A DNA stretch of 43,484 nucleotides from Methylococcaceae bacterium (GTDB taxonomy: Bacteria; Pseudomonadota; Gammaproteobacteria; Methylococcales; Methylomonadaceae): contig JAKIUK010000032.1 in the NCBI GenBank assembly GCA_021647585.1, forward strand, positions 1 to 43,484, given 5' to 3'. Of the stretch, positions 6,877 through 15,159 are shown in pieces. A program made the translations under genes and the position numbers. The notes under the pieces are model-generated. The model did not search any database. It was not told the origin of the DNA and was given only the letters and a program-made list of their open reading frames with translations. Numbering within the stretch: the first letter of the stretch is position 1; each line of letters starts with the position of its first letter.

Positions 6877-8538
6877 TTAAATTTTCTTATATTTAATCCT
6901 ATGTGGATTATCAGCATCTGTACCCAGGCGTTTATGACGGTCTGCTTCATAATCGGCATAGTTACCTTCAAACCAGACGACTTCGCTGTTACCCTCAAAA
7001 GCCAGAATATGTGTGGCAATTCTATCCAGAAACCAACGGTCATGTGATATAACCACAGCGCATCCAGGAAAAGACAATATAGCTTCTTCCAGAGCCCGTA
7101 GTGTTTCTACATCCAGGTCATTAGTCGGTTCATCAAGTAAAAGTAGATTCCCTCCACTTTTTAATAATTTGGCTAAATGCACTCGGTTACGTTCACCACC
7201 TGAAAGGTTTCCTATATGCTTTTGCTGGTCTGCACCTTTAAAGTTAAAGCGTCCCAGATAGGCCCGAGATGATGTTTGATAATTACCAACAGTAATCATG
7301 TCCAGACCCTCGGAAACTTCTTCCCAGACAGTTTTATTGGGATCCATATCATCACGCATTTGGTCAACGTAGGCCAGTTCCACAGTTTGTCCTAAAGTAA
7401 CCGAGCCGGAATCAGGTTGTTCAAAGCCTGCCATCATACGAAACAAGGTGGTTTTGCCTGCACCGTTAGGTCCAATAATACCTACGATACCCCCTGGTGG
7501 TAATTTGAAACTTAGATTTTCGACCAGCAGTTTTTCTGCAAAACTTTTGCTGATGTTTTCGATGTCAATCACTACATCACCTAAACGTGGGCCCGGTGGG
7601 ATATATATTTCCTGGGTTTCACTACGTTTTTGGAATTCTTTCGAAGATAGGTCGTCAAACCGTGCCAAACGGGCCTTACTTTTTGCATGGCGACCTTTAG
7701 TGCCTGATCTTACCCATTCCAATTCAGTTTTTAAGGCTTTTTGGCGTGAAGACTCTTGTTTTTCTTCTTCTGCCAAACGTTTTTCTTTTTGTTCCAGCCA
7801 GTTTGAATAATTTCCTTCCCAGGGGATACCCATGCCTCTATCTAGTTCTAGAATCCAGCCAGCAACATTATCCAGGAAGTATCGATCGTGTGTCACTGCA
7901 ACTACAGTGCCAGAGTAATCATGAAGAAATCGTTCTAGCCAGGCTACAGACTCTGCATCTAAATGGTTAGTGGGTTCATCCAGTAGCAGCATGTCTGGTT
8001 TAGAAAGTAATAAGCGGCAAAGTGCGACCCTGCGTTGCTCACCACCTGACAGTTTGGTGACATCTGCATCCCAAGGCGGAAGACGAAGTGCATCAGCTGC
8101 TATATCAAGGGTTCTTTCCAGTTCCCAGGCACCTGCAACCTCAATTTTTTCTTGTAATTCTGCCTGTTCTGCCAATAATTTATCAAAGTCAGCTTCTGGG
8201 TCAGCAAAGGCTTCATTGATCTGGTTGTAACGATCAACAATAGCTTTGATTTCTGCAACGCCTTCTTCAACATTACCTCGAACATCTTTGCTTGGATCTA
8301 ATTCAGGTTCTTGGGACAGATATCCAATGTTAATCCCTTTTTGAGGGATGGCTTCACCTTCAATTTCGGTATCAAGACCGGCCATGATTCTAAGTAAAGT
8401 CGATTTGCCAGAACCGTTTAAGCCCAGTACTCCAATTTTTGCACCAGGAAAGAAAGAAAGAGAGATATCTTTAAGAATAAATTTTTTCGGGGGAACAATT
8501 TTACCCACCCGGTTCATTGAATAAATGTATTGAGCCAT
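6877..8538 (-). CDS. ettA: Energy-dependent translational throttle protein EttA (ABC-F ATPase)
   Basis: A 553-residue soluble ABC-F protein with two nucleotide-binding domains. Domain 1 has Walker A GLNGSGKST and signature LSGGEQRRVAL; domain 2 has GPNGAGKTT and LSGGERNRVHL; both have LLLLDEPTN. The linker between them is charged and helical. The start MAQYIYSMNRVGKIVPPKK and the length are typical of EttA rather than Uup or YheS. EttA binds the ribosomal E site and gates the first elongation steps according to the ATP/ADP ratio. The gene stands alone, convergent with tusC. Confidence 0.93.
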   Translation of the reverse strand: MAQYIYSMNRVGKIVPPKKFILKDISLSFFPGAKIGVLGLNGSGKSTLLRIMAGLDTEIEGEAIPQKGINIGYLSQEPELDPSKDVRGNVEEGVAEIKAIVDRYNQINEAFADPEADFDKLLAEQAELQEKIEVAGAWELERTLDIAADALRLPPWDADVTKLSGGEQRRVALCRLLLSKPDMLLLDEPTNHLDAESVAWLERFLHDYSGTVVAVTHDRYFLDNVAGWILELDRGMGIPWEGNYSNWLEQKEKRLAEEEKQESSRQKALKTELEWVRSGTKGRHAKSKARLARFDDLSSKEFQKRSETQEIYIPPGPRLGDVVIDIENISKSFAEKLLVENLSFKLPPGGIVGIIGPNGAGKTTLFRMMAGFEQPDSGSVTLGQTVELAYVDQMRDDMDPNKTVWEEVSEGLDMITVGNYQTSSRAYLGRFNFKGADQQKHIGNLSGGERNRVHLAKLLKSGGNLLLLDEPTNDLDVETLRALEEAILSFPGCAVVISHDRWFLDRIATHILAFEGNSEVVWFEGNYADYEADRHKRLGTDADNPHRIKYKKI

Positions 8539-8638
8539 TATTTTTCACAATCGAAAAAAAAACTCTATTATACTTCCCACGGTTACAGTTGCGGAAATTA
8601 TATCCAGTAGTTTTTTGTTGATAGCAAGGCCCTGAAAC

Positions 8639-8680
8639 AGGTGCAGAGTTGTCTACATAACGGTTTTCGCTCCTGCACCT
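8639..8680. repeat. Small inverted repeat AGGTGCAG / CTGCACCT in the gap behind ettA
   Basis: Eight-base perfect arms about 26 bases apart in the 230-base region between the ettA start and the end of the SRPBCC gene. The arm resembles the GAAGGTGCAGGG terminus of the element at 18173. It may be a degraded relative of that repeat family. Confidence 0.35.
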
Positions 8681-8768
8681 TATCTACTTTTACGTAAACA
8701 ATGCAGTTTATCAGCAACAAGAGACTGCTAGAAATCCGTTACCATGATTGCGTGAAGAATATTTCACG

Positions 8769-9230
8769 TTATGGCGTTGAGTTTAATTTCCTTATCAAAC
8801 TTTGTTCACCCGATTTCATGACGCGTCGATGATTCCATTCAAAAACAGGGGTTGCAATTGTGGCAACAAAGGACATCCAGGGTTTGCTGGTTTCGACATT
8901 CCAGTCAAACTGGATATATGTACAATTGTTTTTTTGGGTGAATCTACAGCAACCATTTCCTGTTAAATCGCCCTGGGCATCAAATGTAATTAGCTTAAAA
9001 GGTTCAAGCCTGGTAACACGAAGGTTAAACACAAGGTGGTAGGGTAAACAGGTACTCCAATCATATTGATGTATATTATTGATTCCCGATTTATCACCGG
9101 CTTCAAGCTCTATCACTTTATGGACATATTTCCACCAATTAGGCCAGGATTCTACTTCCAGAATACTAAACCAGCAGTTTTCTAAAGAAGCAGGGATTTT
9201 CCAGGTGGTTGTTAAATGAAAACAGGTCAT
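8769..9230 (-). CDS. SRPBCC (START/polyketide cyclase-like) protein
   Basis: A 153-residue protein with the helix-grip pattern of the SRPBCC superfamily: an N-terminal strand (CFHLTTTWKIPASLENCWFSI), a VESWPNWWKYVHKV segment after the first helices, several antiparallel strands and a long C-terminal helix (VFEWNHRRVMKSGEQSLIRKL). Members bind hydrophobic ligands or act as cyclases/hydrolases; no specific function can be assigned. Its ATG overlaps the greB stop by four bases (ATGA), which implies translational coupling to greB. Distribution of this pair across relatives would show whether the link is functional. Confidence 0.75.
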   Translation of the reverse strand: MTCFHLTTTWKIPASLENCWFSILEVESWPNWWKYVHKVIELEAGDKSGINNIHQYDWSTCLPYHLVFNLRVTRLEPFKLITFDAQGDLTGNGCCRFTQKNNCTYIQFDWNVETSKPWMSFVATIATPVFEWNHRRVMKSGEQSLIRKLNSTP

Positions 9231-9724
9231 GACTCATATCGAATTTCAACAATAAAATAGCGCATTTGCTGAATTTCATTGTTAATGATCACTTCTTCAT
9301 CACAAGATTTTTTTAATAAAGCTTTGGCTAAAGGTGAATCCATACTAATAAAATATTTTTTATGTGTATGCTCATCGGGTCCGACAATACGATAAGTAAC
9401 TTCTTCACCATTTTCTTTTTCTAAAGTTACCATGGCACCAAAATAGATACAATCCTGATTATCGGGCTTTTTAGACACTATAGTTAGAGTAGGAAGACGC
9501 TTTTGCAGAAAATTGATACGACTATCTATACCACGTAGTTCCTTTTTTCTATAAATATATTCAGCATTTTCTGATCGATCACCTTCTGCAGCGGCAGCCG
9601 TAATTGCTTTTACCACATGTTTTCGTTTTTCCCAACAATTTTTTAACTCGGATTCTAAGGTTTGATAGCCTTTAGGTGTAATATATGGAGAAGATTTGGG
9701 TCGAGGTGCTTTCCAACGTGACAT
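9227..9724 (-). CDS. greB: Transcription elongation factor GreB
   Basis: A 165-residue Gre factor. The N-terminal coiled coil (residues about 15-80) carries EGDRSENAEYIYRKKELR, with the acidic tip residues needed for transcript cleavage in backtracked RNA polymerase. The C-terminal FKBP-like domain has VTYRIVGPDE and SPLAKALLKK. The basic start MSRWKAPRPKSSPYITPKGY is the form seen in GreB rather than GreA. It is divergent from slyD with about 46 bases between the starts, so the two promoters must overlap. The SRPBCC gene overlaps its 3' end. Confidence 0.93.
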   Translation of the reverse strand: MSRWKAPRPKSSPYITPKGYQTLESELKNCWEKRKHVVKAITAAAAEGDRSENAEYIYRKKELRGIDSRINFLQKRLPTLTIVSKKPDNQDCIYFGAMVTLEKENGEEVTYRIVGPDEHTHKKYFISMDSPLAKALLKKSCDEEVIINNEIQQMRYFIVEIRYES

Positions 9725-9770
9725 GATGAACTATAATAGAATTTATTTTTGATTGATAAAAGGGGTTTAA

Positions 9771-10250
9771 ATGCAAATTACAGACAAACTTGCTGTATCT
9801 ATTCATTACATATTAACAAATGCAGCAGGAGAACAGCTTGATAGCTCTCGAGATGAAGACCCGATGGTTTATTTGCATGGATTCGGACAAATTATACCCG
9901 GTTTAGAAAATGCTTTAACAGGAAAGGTTGTTGGAGATAAATTTGTTGTCAATGTTCCTCCGGCGGATGCTTACGGTGAAAGACGGGAAGATATGTTACA
10001 AGTGGTGCCAATGACGATGTTTGATGGTATTGGAAAGGTCGAGGAGGGCATGCAGTTTCATGCGGATGCTAGTCAAGGTGTTAGCGTTGTTACGGTAGCC
10101 AAAGTTGATGGTGATGATGTCACTATTGATGGTAATCACCCATTAGCGGGTGAAGAACTAACGTTTAATGTCGAAGTAATGGATATTAGGCCTGCTACAG
10201 AAGATGAATTAAAGCACAAGCACATACATGGTGAAGGTTGTAACCATTAA
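9771..10250 (+). CDS. slyD: FKBP-type peptidyl-prolyl isomerase SlyD
   Basis: A 159-residue SlyD-type protein. The FKBP domain is split by the inserted IF (chaperone) domain: YLHGFGQIIPGLENALTG is the isomerase core, followed by VVNVPPADAYGER, the flap insertion, and IDGNHPLAGEELTFNVEV. The C-terminal tail is short (HKHIHGEGCNH) but still rich in His plus one Cys, as in metal-binding SlyD proteins that supply nickel for hydrogenase and urease maturation. No nickel enzyme genes are in the window. The TAA stop is part of the TTAAT target duplication of the MITE that follows directly. Confidence 0.9.
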   Translation: MQITDKLAVSIHYILTNAAGEQLDSSRDEDPMVYLHGFGQIIPGLENALTGKVVGDKFVVNVPPADAYGERREDMLQVVPMTMFDGIGKVEEGMQFHADASQGVSVVTVAKVDGDDVTIDGNHPLAGEELTFNVEVMDIRPATEDELKHKHIHGEGCNH

Positions 10251-10251
10251 T

Positions 10252-10458
10252 CCTAGAAAAATCAGTTGGATCACGGTTTCTAGCGCAAGCTATTGATTTC
10301 ACAGCACTTCACAGAAAAGTGCTCCTGCTTTTTCTGCATTCACCACCTCCATGTGGTTCAAAAAAATGCCCACTTAACCAAATGGGTGAAGCTCAGATTA
10401 AAGCATCGTGAAACCAATATCTTGCACTATAATTCTGCGCCCAACTGATCTTTCTAGG
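10252..10458. mobile_element. MITE family with CCTAGAAA ends, copy A, TSD TTAAT
   Basis: A 207-base element with termini CCTAGAAAAATCAGTTGG and CCAACTGATCTTTCTAGG. Both sides carry TTAAT (10247-10251 and 10459-10463), a five-base target duplication. The left duplication includes the slyD stop codon. The arms remain similar for about 55 bases inward. The centre contains the reverse complement of a separate short repeat (GCTCCTGC...CACCTCCATGTGG) also seen at 12470 and 18218. Other copies: 26885-27046 and a truncated one at 40873. Confidence 0.85.
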
Positions 10459-10546
10459 TTAATCTAAATCTATCCGTGTTTAAATGTTTTTCTGATCATA
10501 GCAAGTTGATAGACAAGCTATGAATATTCATTCCATAGTGATTAAG

Positions 10547-11260
10547 TTAAGACTCATTATTAAAATTTTTTTTTATTAAAGTAAGAAAACAGGCGGCTGA
10601 AATACCAGATGAGGCAAAAATCATACACATCACCATAATCTGGTATCTGGCGGCTATAAATGGGGAAACCCCAGACAATATTTGTCCGGTCATCATGCCG
10701 GGTAAGGATACCAGTCCAACAGCTAGCAGAGCATTTATGGTGGGAATCATCGCTGCATTGAAAGCAATGTTTCTGGCCCGGGTTCTATCATTATTATTCT
10801 CTAGTTCTGACTGAAAGCGTTCGGCTGCCAAACTAACGCTATTCATAGCGTTGGCTAAAATCATTCCGCCTAAAGGAATAATATAGCGTGCCTGATACCA
10901 GGGGGTTAATTCCAGAACACCTACTATAATAATTGATAAAGTAAATCCACTGGCCACTAATAATGATAATGCAGCTTTGCCAAGTAACTGCTTACGGTTC
11001 TGTTTGACGGAACCTAAAGCAATCCAGCTTGAAAAAAGCAGCATGATCATTAAGATAAATAATGTGATTTGAGCAGAAGCAGAGGCAAAGATCACATTTA
11101 AAAAATACCCAACGAGAAGCAATTGAACTAACATTCTACTTATTGCATAAATAGTATTAACCGTATTTAACTTCCATTTTATAAAAATGATTATTACTGT
11201 TAAAACGGGAATAAGGGTATATGCAAGGTTGCTTAAGGGAATAGTCTCAATATTATTCAT
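10547..11260 (-). CDS. FetB-like ABC transporter permease (UPF0014 family)
   Basis: A 237-residue protein with about seven membrane helices. The signature region includes PLGGMILANAMNSVSLA, ERFQSELE and LPGMMTGQILSGVSP, characteristic of the YbbM/FetB family. In E. coli FetB pairs with the ATPase FetA and is linked to iron export and oxidative-stress resistance. No ATPase gene is adjacent here. The frame can be extended upstream to 11383 but I take the ATG at 11258-11260 (MNNIETIPLS): the extension would be polar, lacks family similarity and would overlap the divergent TraB/GumN gene. The two divergent starts are only 16 bases apart. Confidence 0.82.
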   Translation of the reverse strand: MNNIETIPLSNLAYTLIPVLTVIIIFIKWKLNTVNTIYAISRMLVQLLLVGYFLNVIFASASAQITLFILMIMLLFSSWIALGSVKQNRKQLLGKAALSLLVASGFTLSIIIVGVLELTPWYQARYIIPLGGMILANAMNSVSLAAERFQSELENNNDRTRARNIAFNAAMIPTINALLAVGLVSLPGMMTGQILSGVSPFIAARYQIMVMCMIFASSGISAACFLTLIKKNFNNES

Positions 11261-11276
11261 AACTCGGAGGGGGTCT

Positions 11277-12128
11277 ATGCAATATCTGATTTTACTATGG
11301 TTACTTGTTTCGTTTCCTGCTTTTGCTGAAACTTCTTTGTGGAGAGTGAGCAAAGGTGATTCTGAGCTGTTTATTGGTGGCACAATACATGTGCTCAGTA
11401 ACGGTGATTATCCATTGCCAATTGAGTTTGAACAGGCGTATAAACAGGCAAAAACGATTGTTTTTGAAACCGATTTGATAGAATTGGCTCAGCCTGAAAT
11501 TCAGCAACAATTTTTACAGCGCCTTATGTATGCAGAGGGCAAGACACTTAAAGACGATGTGAGTGAAAAAACCTACAAAGCCTTAGTTGATTATGTTGTC
11601 TCGACTGGTTTAACGATAGATACATTGAATCAATTTAAGCCACCGATGGTTATGATTACATTGTTGATGGCTGAACTACAGCGTTTAGGCATGGCAAACA
11701 CCGGGGTGGATAATTATTTTAACCACAAGGCTGTGGAGGATGGAAAAACTCTGGATGAGCTTGAGAGTGTACAGGTTCAGTTAGATGTGATTGCAAATAT
11801 GGGCAAAGGTCATGAAGATGAAATGATTTTGAGTGCCATCGCTGAAACCAGGGAACTGGCATCAATTATGGAAGAAATGAAAGCTGCATGGCGAAAAGGC
11901 GATATCAAGCAGTTGGAGAAAATTGGACTTTCTCCGATGAATGCTGATTTTCCTGATTTATACCGTTTGCTGTTAGTTGAGAGAAATAACCGTTGGATTC
12001 CTAAAATAGAGGCCTTTCTTGCAACACCTGCGACTGAGTTTGTTTTGGTAGGGGCTTTGCATTTAGTTGGATACGAAGGTTTGATTTCAAAGTTACGTCG
12101 TCTGGGTTATAAGGTCGAGTTTTATTAG
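11277..12128 (+). CDS. TraB/GumN (TIKI-like) family protein
   Basis: A 283-residue secreted or periplasmic protein with a signal peptide (MQYLILLWLLVSFPAFA). The two family motifs are present: GGTIHVL near residue 43 and GALHLVGYEG near the C-terminus, with FETDL between them supplying an acidic residue. These conserved Gly-x-x-His blocks define the TraB/PrgY/GumN/TIKI superfamily, which includes metal-dependent proteases in animals; bacterial functions are mostly unknown. The start at 11277 is favoured by a strong GGAGGGGG ribosome binding site and the signal peptide; an upstream ATG at 11187 would abolish the signal. It is divergent from the FetB-like gene. Confidence 0.85.
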   Translation: MQYLILLWLLVSFPAFAETSLWRVSKGDSELFIGGTIHVLSNGDYPLPIEFEQAYKQAKTIVFETDLIELAQPEIQQQFLQRLMYAEGKTLKDDVSEKTYKALVDYVVSTGLTIDTLNQFKPPMVMITLLMAELQRLGMANTGVDNYFNHKAVEDGKTLDELESVQVQLDVIANMGKGHEDEMILSAIAETRELASIMEEMKAAWRKGDIKQLEKIGLSPMNADFPDLYRLLLVERNNRWIPKIEAFLATPATEFVLVGALHLVGYEGLISKLRRLGYKVEFY

Positions 12129-12469
12129 TCTCGATGACTCAACTTAATAAAGTTTCCGTTAATCACCAGGTCCAGCTAAACGGATACAGTGGCAGTACAT
12201 TAGTTCACCATAACCCTATCTGGGTCTATAATATCTACTTACGCCATCAAAATTCTTTGATTAAAGGGTTGGAAGCAGGGTTAGGATGTCTACGACATTT
12301 TTAAAGCTAAATATAAGTATGTCCAACTATTTAACTGCGATTACCCGGCAATACTCGTGAGTTAGTGTTTAAACTTTAACCGTGTCATTCCGACCAGCAG
12401 GAGGAATCTTGGGCCTGGATTACTACTGAGCAAAAAAGTTCCAGGTATTGCCTTACCTTCTGCATAAGC

Positions 12470-12522
12470 CACATGGAGGTGGTGAATGCAGATATTGCAA
12501 GGAGCAATATATCTGTCCATAC
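12470..12522 (+). repeat. Dispersed repeat (CACATGGAGGTGGTGAATGC type), copy 1
   Basis: About 50 bases containing CATGGAGGTGGTGAATGCAG, then GATATTGCA, GGAGCAATAT and TCTGTCCAT. A close relative is at 18218-18267 and a shorter one, in reverse complement, is inside the MITE at 10321-10359. The ends (CATGGA and TCCATG-like) form a weak inverted pair, suggesting a small hairpin element. Confidence 0.65.
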
Positions 12523-12582
12523 CGTCGTCCCGCTTATCGAAATGACAGTTCATTACAAACTTTAAAATTAAGTAGGAATGAC

Positions 12583-12620
12583 ATATTCTAAAGTTTAACC
12601 TGTGCTTTATTAATAGCCAT
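12583..12620 (+). repeat. Dispersed 38-bp repeat, copy 1
   Basis: Starts ATATTCTAAAGTTTAACCTG. By eye it matches 32 of 38 bases with 16039-16076. Both copies have a GTCATTCC motif upstream, so the true repeat is probably larger. Confidence 0.6.
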
Positions 12621-12793
12621 TTTTTAAATTACAAGGTAGGTATTAAAATCTCGCGCCTTAATATGTTGCTCCCGACAATAAGTTGTTTTTAATGAATTAT
12701 ACAAGGTACTTAATTGCTATGAGATTTTTTAATATAAAAAAAAGAGAATTTAAATGATAAGTGTGATACCCGTCTTTTAAGGTACTATCCGAT

Positions 12794-15157
12794 ATGATTA
12801 TGTTATTTAGTAACTTTACTTTACGAGGTAAACTGATTTCAGTCATTATGCTTTGCTGCACCATTGCATTATTGCTCAATAATTTGTTTATTTTTAGTGT
12901 GGAAACACTGGACTTTAAAAAAAACAAGGCGGTTCGTTTGTCTATTCTTGCGAATGTCCTGGCAAATAACAGTACTGCGGCATTAAAGTTTTTAGATAAG
13001 GGAACTGCAAAAGAAATCTTACTGTCAGCTAAAGTCGATAAGTCGATTCATTATGCTGTGTTATTAGATGAAAAATGTCAGATATTTGCTGAGTATAAAA
13101 CTAAATTCTCGAATAGCGAGCAAGATCAACAAATCGAATTCAAGTGTTCTGGCATTGCCAGACATCATTATACAGATGATTATTTATATCTCTCTGTTCC
13201 TGTGATGATTGAAGAGCAGAGAGTTGGTTCTTTATACATAAAGAGCAATTTATTTGACTGGCATACAAAGCTAACTCGACAACTCCAGGTTTTTTCTTTT
13301 TTATTTCTAGCATCCTTACTGCTGGCATTTTTATTGACCTTAAAACTCCACACATATTTTTTAACGCCAATAAAAAATTTGTTATCAGCTATACGTTATA
13401 TATCTGAACATAAAGATTATTCTATTCAGGTTCAGTCGCATACCAATGATGAGTTGGCATTATTGGCTGATGAATTTAATTCAATGATTGCCAAGATCAA
13501 TCAAGATGACAAACTTTTAAGTGATCAAAATCAGTTGCTTGAAAAAACGGTTGTTCTCCGCACCAAGGAATTACTATTAAACCTCGAGCAACTCAAGTAT
13601 GCAAAAGAAACTGCTGAAAAAGCAAACCAGGCTAAGTCAGACTTTCTTTCTCAAATGAGTCATGATTTAAGGACTCCGCTTAACGGTTTGCTTGGATATG
13701 TTCAGATATTACAGCGTAAACAGGATTTCCCTGTTCAGTATCGCAATGACATTAATATTATTGGACAGAGTGGTAATTATTTATTGAGCTTGATAAATGA
13801 TTTACTTGATTTAACTAAAATCGAATCCAATAAGCTGGAATTAAATCTTCAACCCTTTAATACAGCTGAGTTTCTTAATCCTATTGTGGATTTATTTTCC
13901 AGTCAGGCACAGACAAAACAATTTGTGTTTAATTATGTTCCTAAAGGAAGTCTACCACAGGCAATTTATGGGGATGAAAACAGGATTAGAAGAATTGTTA
14001 GTAATTTATTAGAAAATGCCTTTAAATTTACCGATCAAGGTTATATTGATTTTAAGGTAAGTTATAGTAACAATTCGATGAGATTTGTTATTGATGACAG
14101 TGGTTGTGGGATTAGCAAGGATAATTTAAAGGCTATCTTTAGCCCATTTAATCAGTATTCTAGAATGAATCATAATGATGGTGTGGGTCTTGGTTTATAT
14201 ATTTCACATTATTTAGTTGAATTGATGCAAGGAAGATTATTGATTAGCAGTCAGCAGAATAAAGGAACACAATGTTTGCTGATTTTACCATTGCCTGTCT
14301 GCGACTTCATTGCTGCTACAGCGAGTAAAGACGCATTTGTTGCAGGGTATCAAGGTGATTTAAAGACAGTTCTAATAGTAGACGATAATCAGAATAATCT
14401 TAAAGTGCTTGAAGCCATGCTTAAACCATTAGGGTTTAAGATTGTTTGCTTAAACTCTGGGATAGCTTGTCTGGATCTTATAAAGACAATACATGCTGAT
14501 ATTATATTATTGGATATGGTAATGCCTGTTTTAAGCGGTATAGAAACATGTTTTGCTATTCATCGGCTTGAGTTAAGTTACAAACCTAAAATTATTATGA
14601 TTACAGCCAATGCTTTTGAAGAAGACCGAGAGCAGTGTTTGGCTGCTGGCTGCGATGATTTTCTTGCTAAACCCGTAAAATTAAACCAATTGCTTGATAT
14701 TTTTCAAATACAATTAAATTTGCAATGGATCTATCGGGATACTAAGGGAGCTGTTGCCAAAAAAGAAAAAATTTTTAAGCCTGTACGTATTTTGGTAGCT
14801 GATGATGATGAATTTAGTCGTTTGTTGATGGAGCATAATTTAAAAGAATTTGGCGCGGATGTTGAGTTGGCAGAAGAGGGCAGACAAGCACTTAAATTAA
14901 TCCAGAATAAAGTGTATGACTGCATTATCTTAGATTTAAAAATGCCTTATAAGTCAGGGATAGAAATAGCAAACTATATCAAAATGCACGAAACATTAAA
15001 TATCCAGAGTTATTTAGTCCTAATGTCTGCTTTAACAACTAAAGACATCAATAGTGCTGCCTTAGCCGCAGGTTTTGATGTGTTTATAAAAAAACCTATT
15101 GACTCTAATCAATTGGTCCACATATTTGATGCGATATCTGACAAGGTAACTGACTAA
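12794..15157 (+). CDS. Hybrid sensor histidine kinase with CHASE8-like sensor and two receiver domains
   Basis: A 787-residue inner-membrane protein. Order: membrane helix at about residues 10-35, periplasmic domain to about 160 resembling CHASE8 (ILANVLANNSTAALKFLDK), second helix at 165-188, HAMP linker, coiled coil, HisKA with phosphorylated His290 in SHDLRTPLNG, ATPase domain (LLENAFKFT, DDSGCGIS, GVGLGLY), receiver 1 (Asp574 in LLDMVMP) and receiver 2 (Asp714 in ILDLKMP). Both receivers keep the acidic pair and the Lys, so both could be phosphorylated. There is no Hpt domain and no DNA-binding partner next door, so a separate phosphotransfer protein or regulator is likely. The gene stands alone; the signal is unknown. 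Confidence 0.9.
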   Translation: MIMLFSNFTLRGKLISVIMLCCTIALLLNNLFIFSVETLDFKKNKAVRLSILANVLANNSTAALKFLDKGTAKEILLSAKVDKSIHYAVLLDEKCQIFAEYKTKFSNSEQDQQIEFKCSGIARHHYTDDYLYLSVPVMIEEQRVGSLYIKSNLFDWHTKLTRQLQVFSFLFLASLLLAFLLTLKLHTYFLTPIKNLLSAIRYISEHKDYSIQVQSHTNDELALLADEFNSMIAKINQDDKLLSDQNQLLEKTVVLRTKELLLNLEQLKYAKETAEKANQAKSDFLSQMSHDLRTPLNGLLGYVQILQRKQDFPVQYRNDINIIGQSGNYLLSLINDLLDLTKIESNKLELNLQPFNTAEFLNPIVDLFSSQAQTKQFVFNYVPKGSLPQAIYGDENRIRRIVSNLLENAFKFTDQGYIDFKVSYSNNSMRFVIDDSGCGISKDNLKAIFSPFNQYSRMNHNDGVGLGLYISHYLVELMQGRLLISSQQNKGTQCLLILPLPVCDFIAATASKDAFVAGYQGDLKTVLIVDDNQNNLKVLEAMLKPLGFKIVCLNSGIACLDLIKTIHADIILLDMVMPVLSGIETCFAIHRLELSYKPKIIMITANAFEEDREQCLAAGCDDFLAKPVKLNQLLDIFQIQLNLQWIYRDTKGAVAKKEKIFKPVRILVADDDEFSRLLMEHNLKEFGADVELAEEGRQALKLIQNKVYDCIILDLKMPYKSGIEIANYIKMHETLNIQSYLVLMSALTTKDINSAALAAGFDVFIKKPIDSNQLVHIFDAISDKVTD

Positions 15158-15159
15158 TT

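Larger units (their letters stand above)
12129..12793. other. Gene-free 665-base region with dispersed repeats
   Basis: No real gene is visible. A 63-codon frame on the minus strand (12362-12553) lies entirely in repeat sequence. The stretch 12383-12550 runs from GTCATTCCGACC to TCGAAATGACAG and looks like a decayed mobile repeat; inside it is a short repeat shared with 18218 (12470-12522). A second repeat at 12583-12620 recurs at 16039-16076. Confidence 0.5.

Noticed and set aside
11187..11276. Upstream ATG as the start of the TraB/GumN protein
   Set aside because: It would bury the signal peptide and overlap the divergent permease; the ATG at 11277 has a GGAGGGGG ribosome binding site.
12362..12553. 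A 63-codon minus-strand reading frame as a small gene
   Set aside because: It lies wholly within repeat sequence, has Pro/His-rich random composition and no ribosome binding site.
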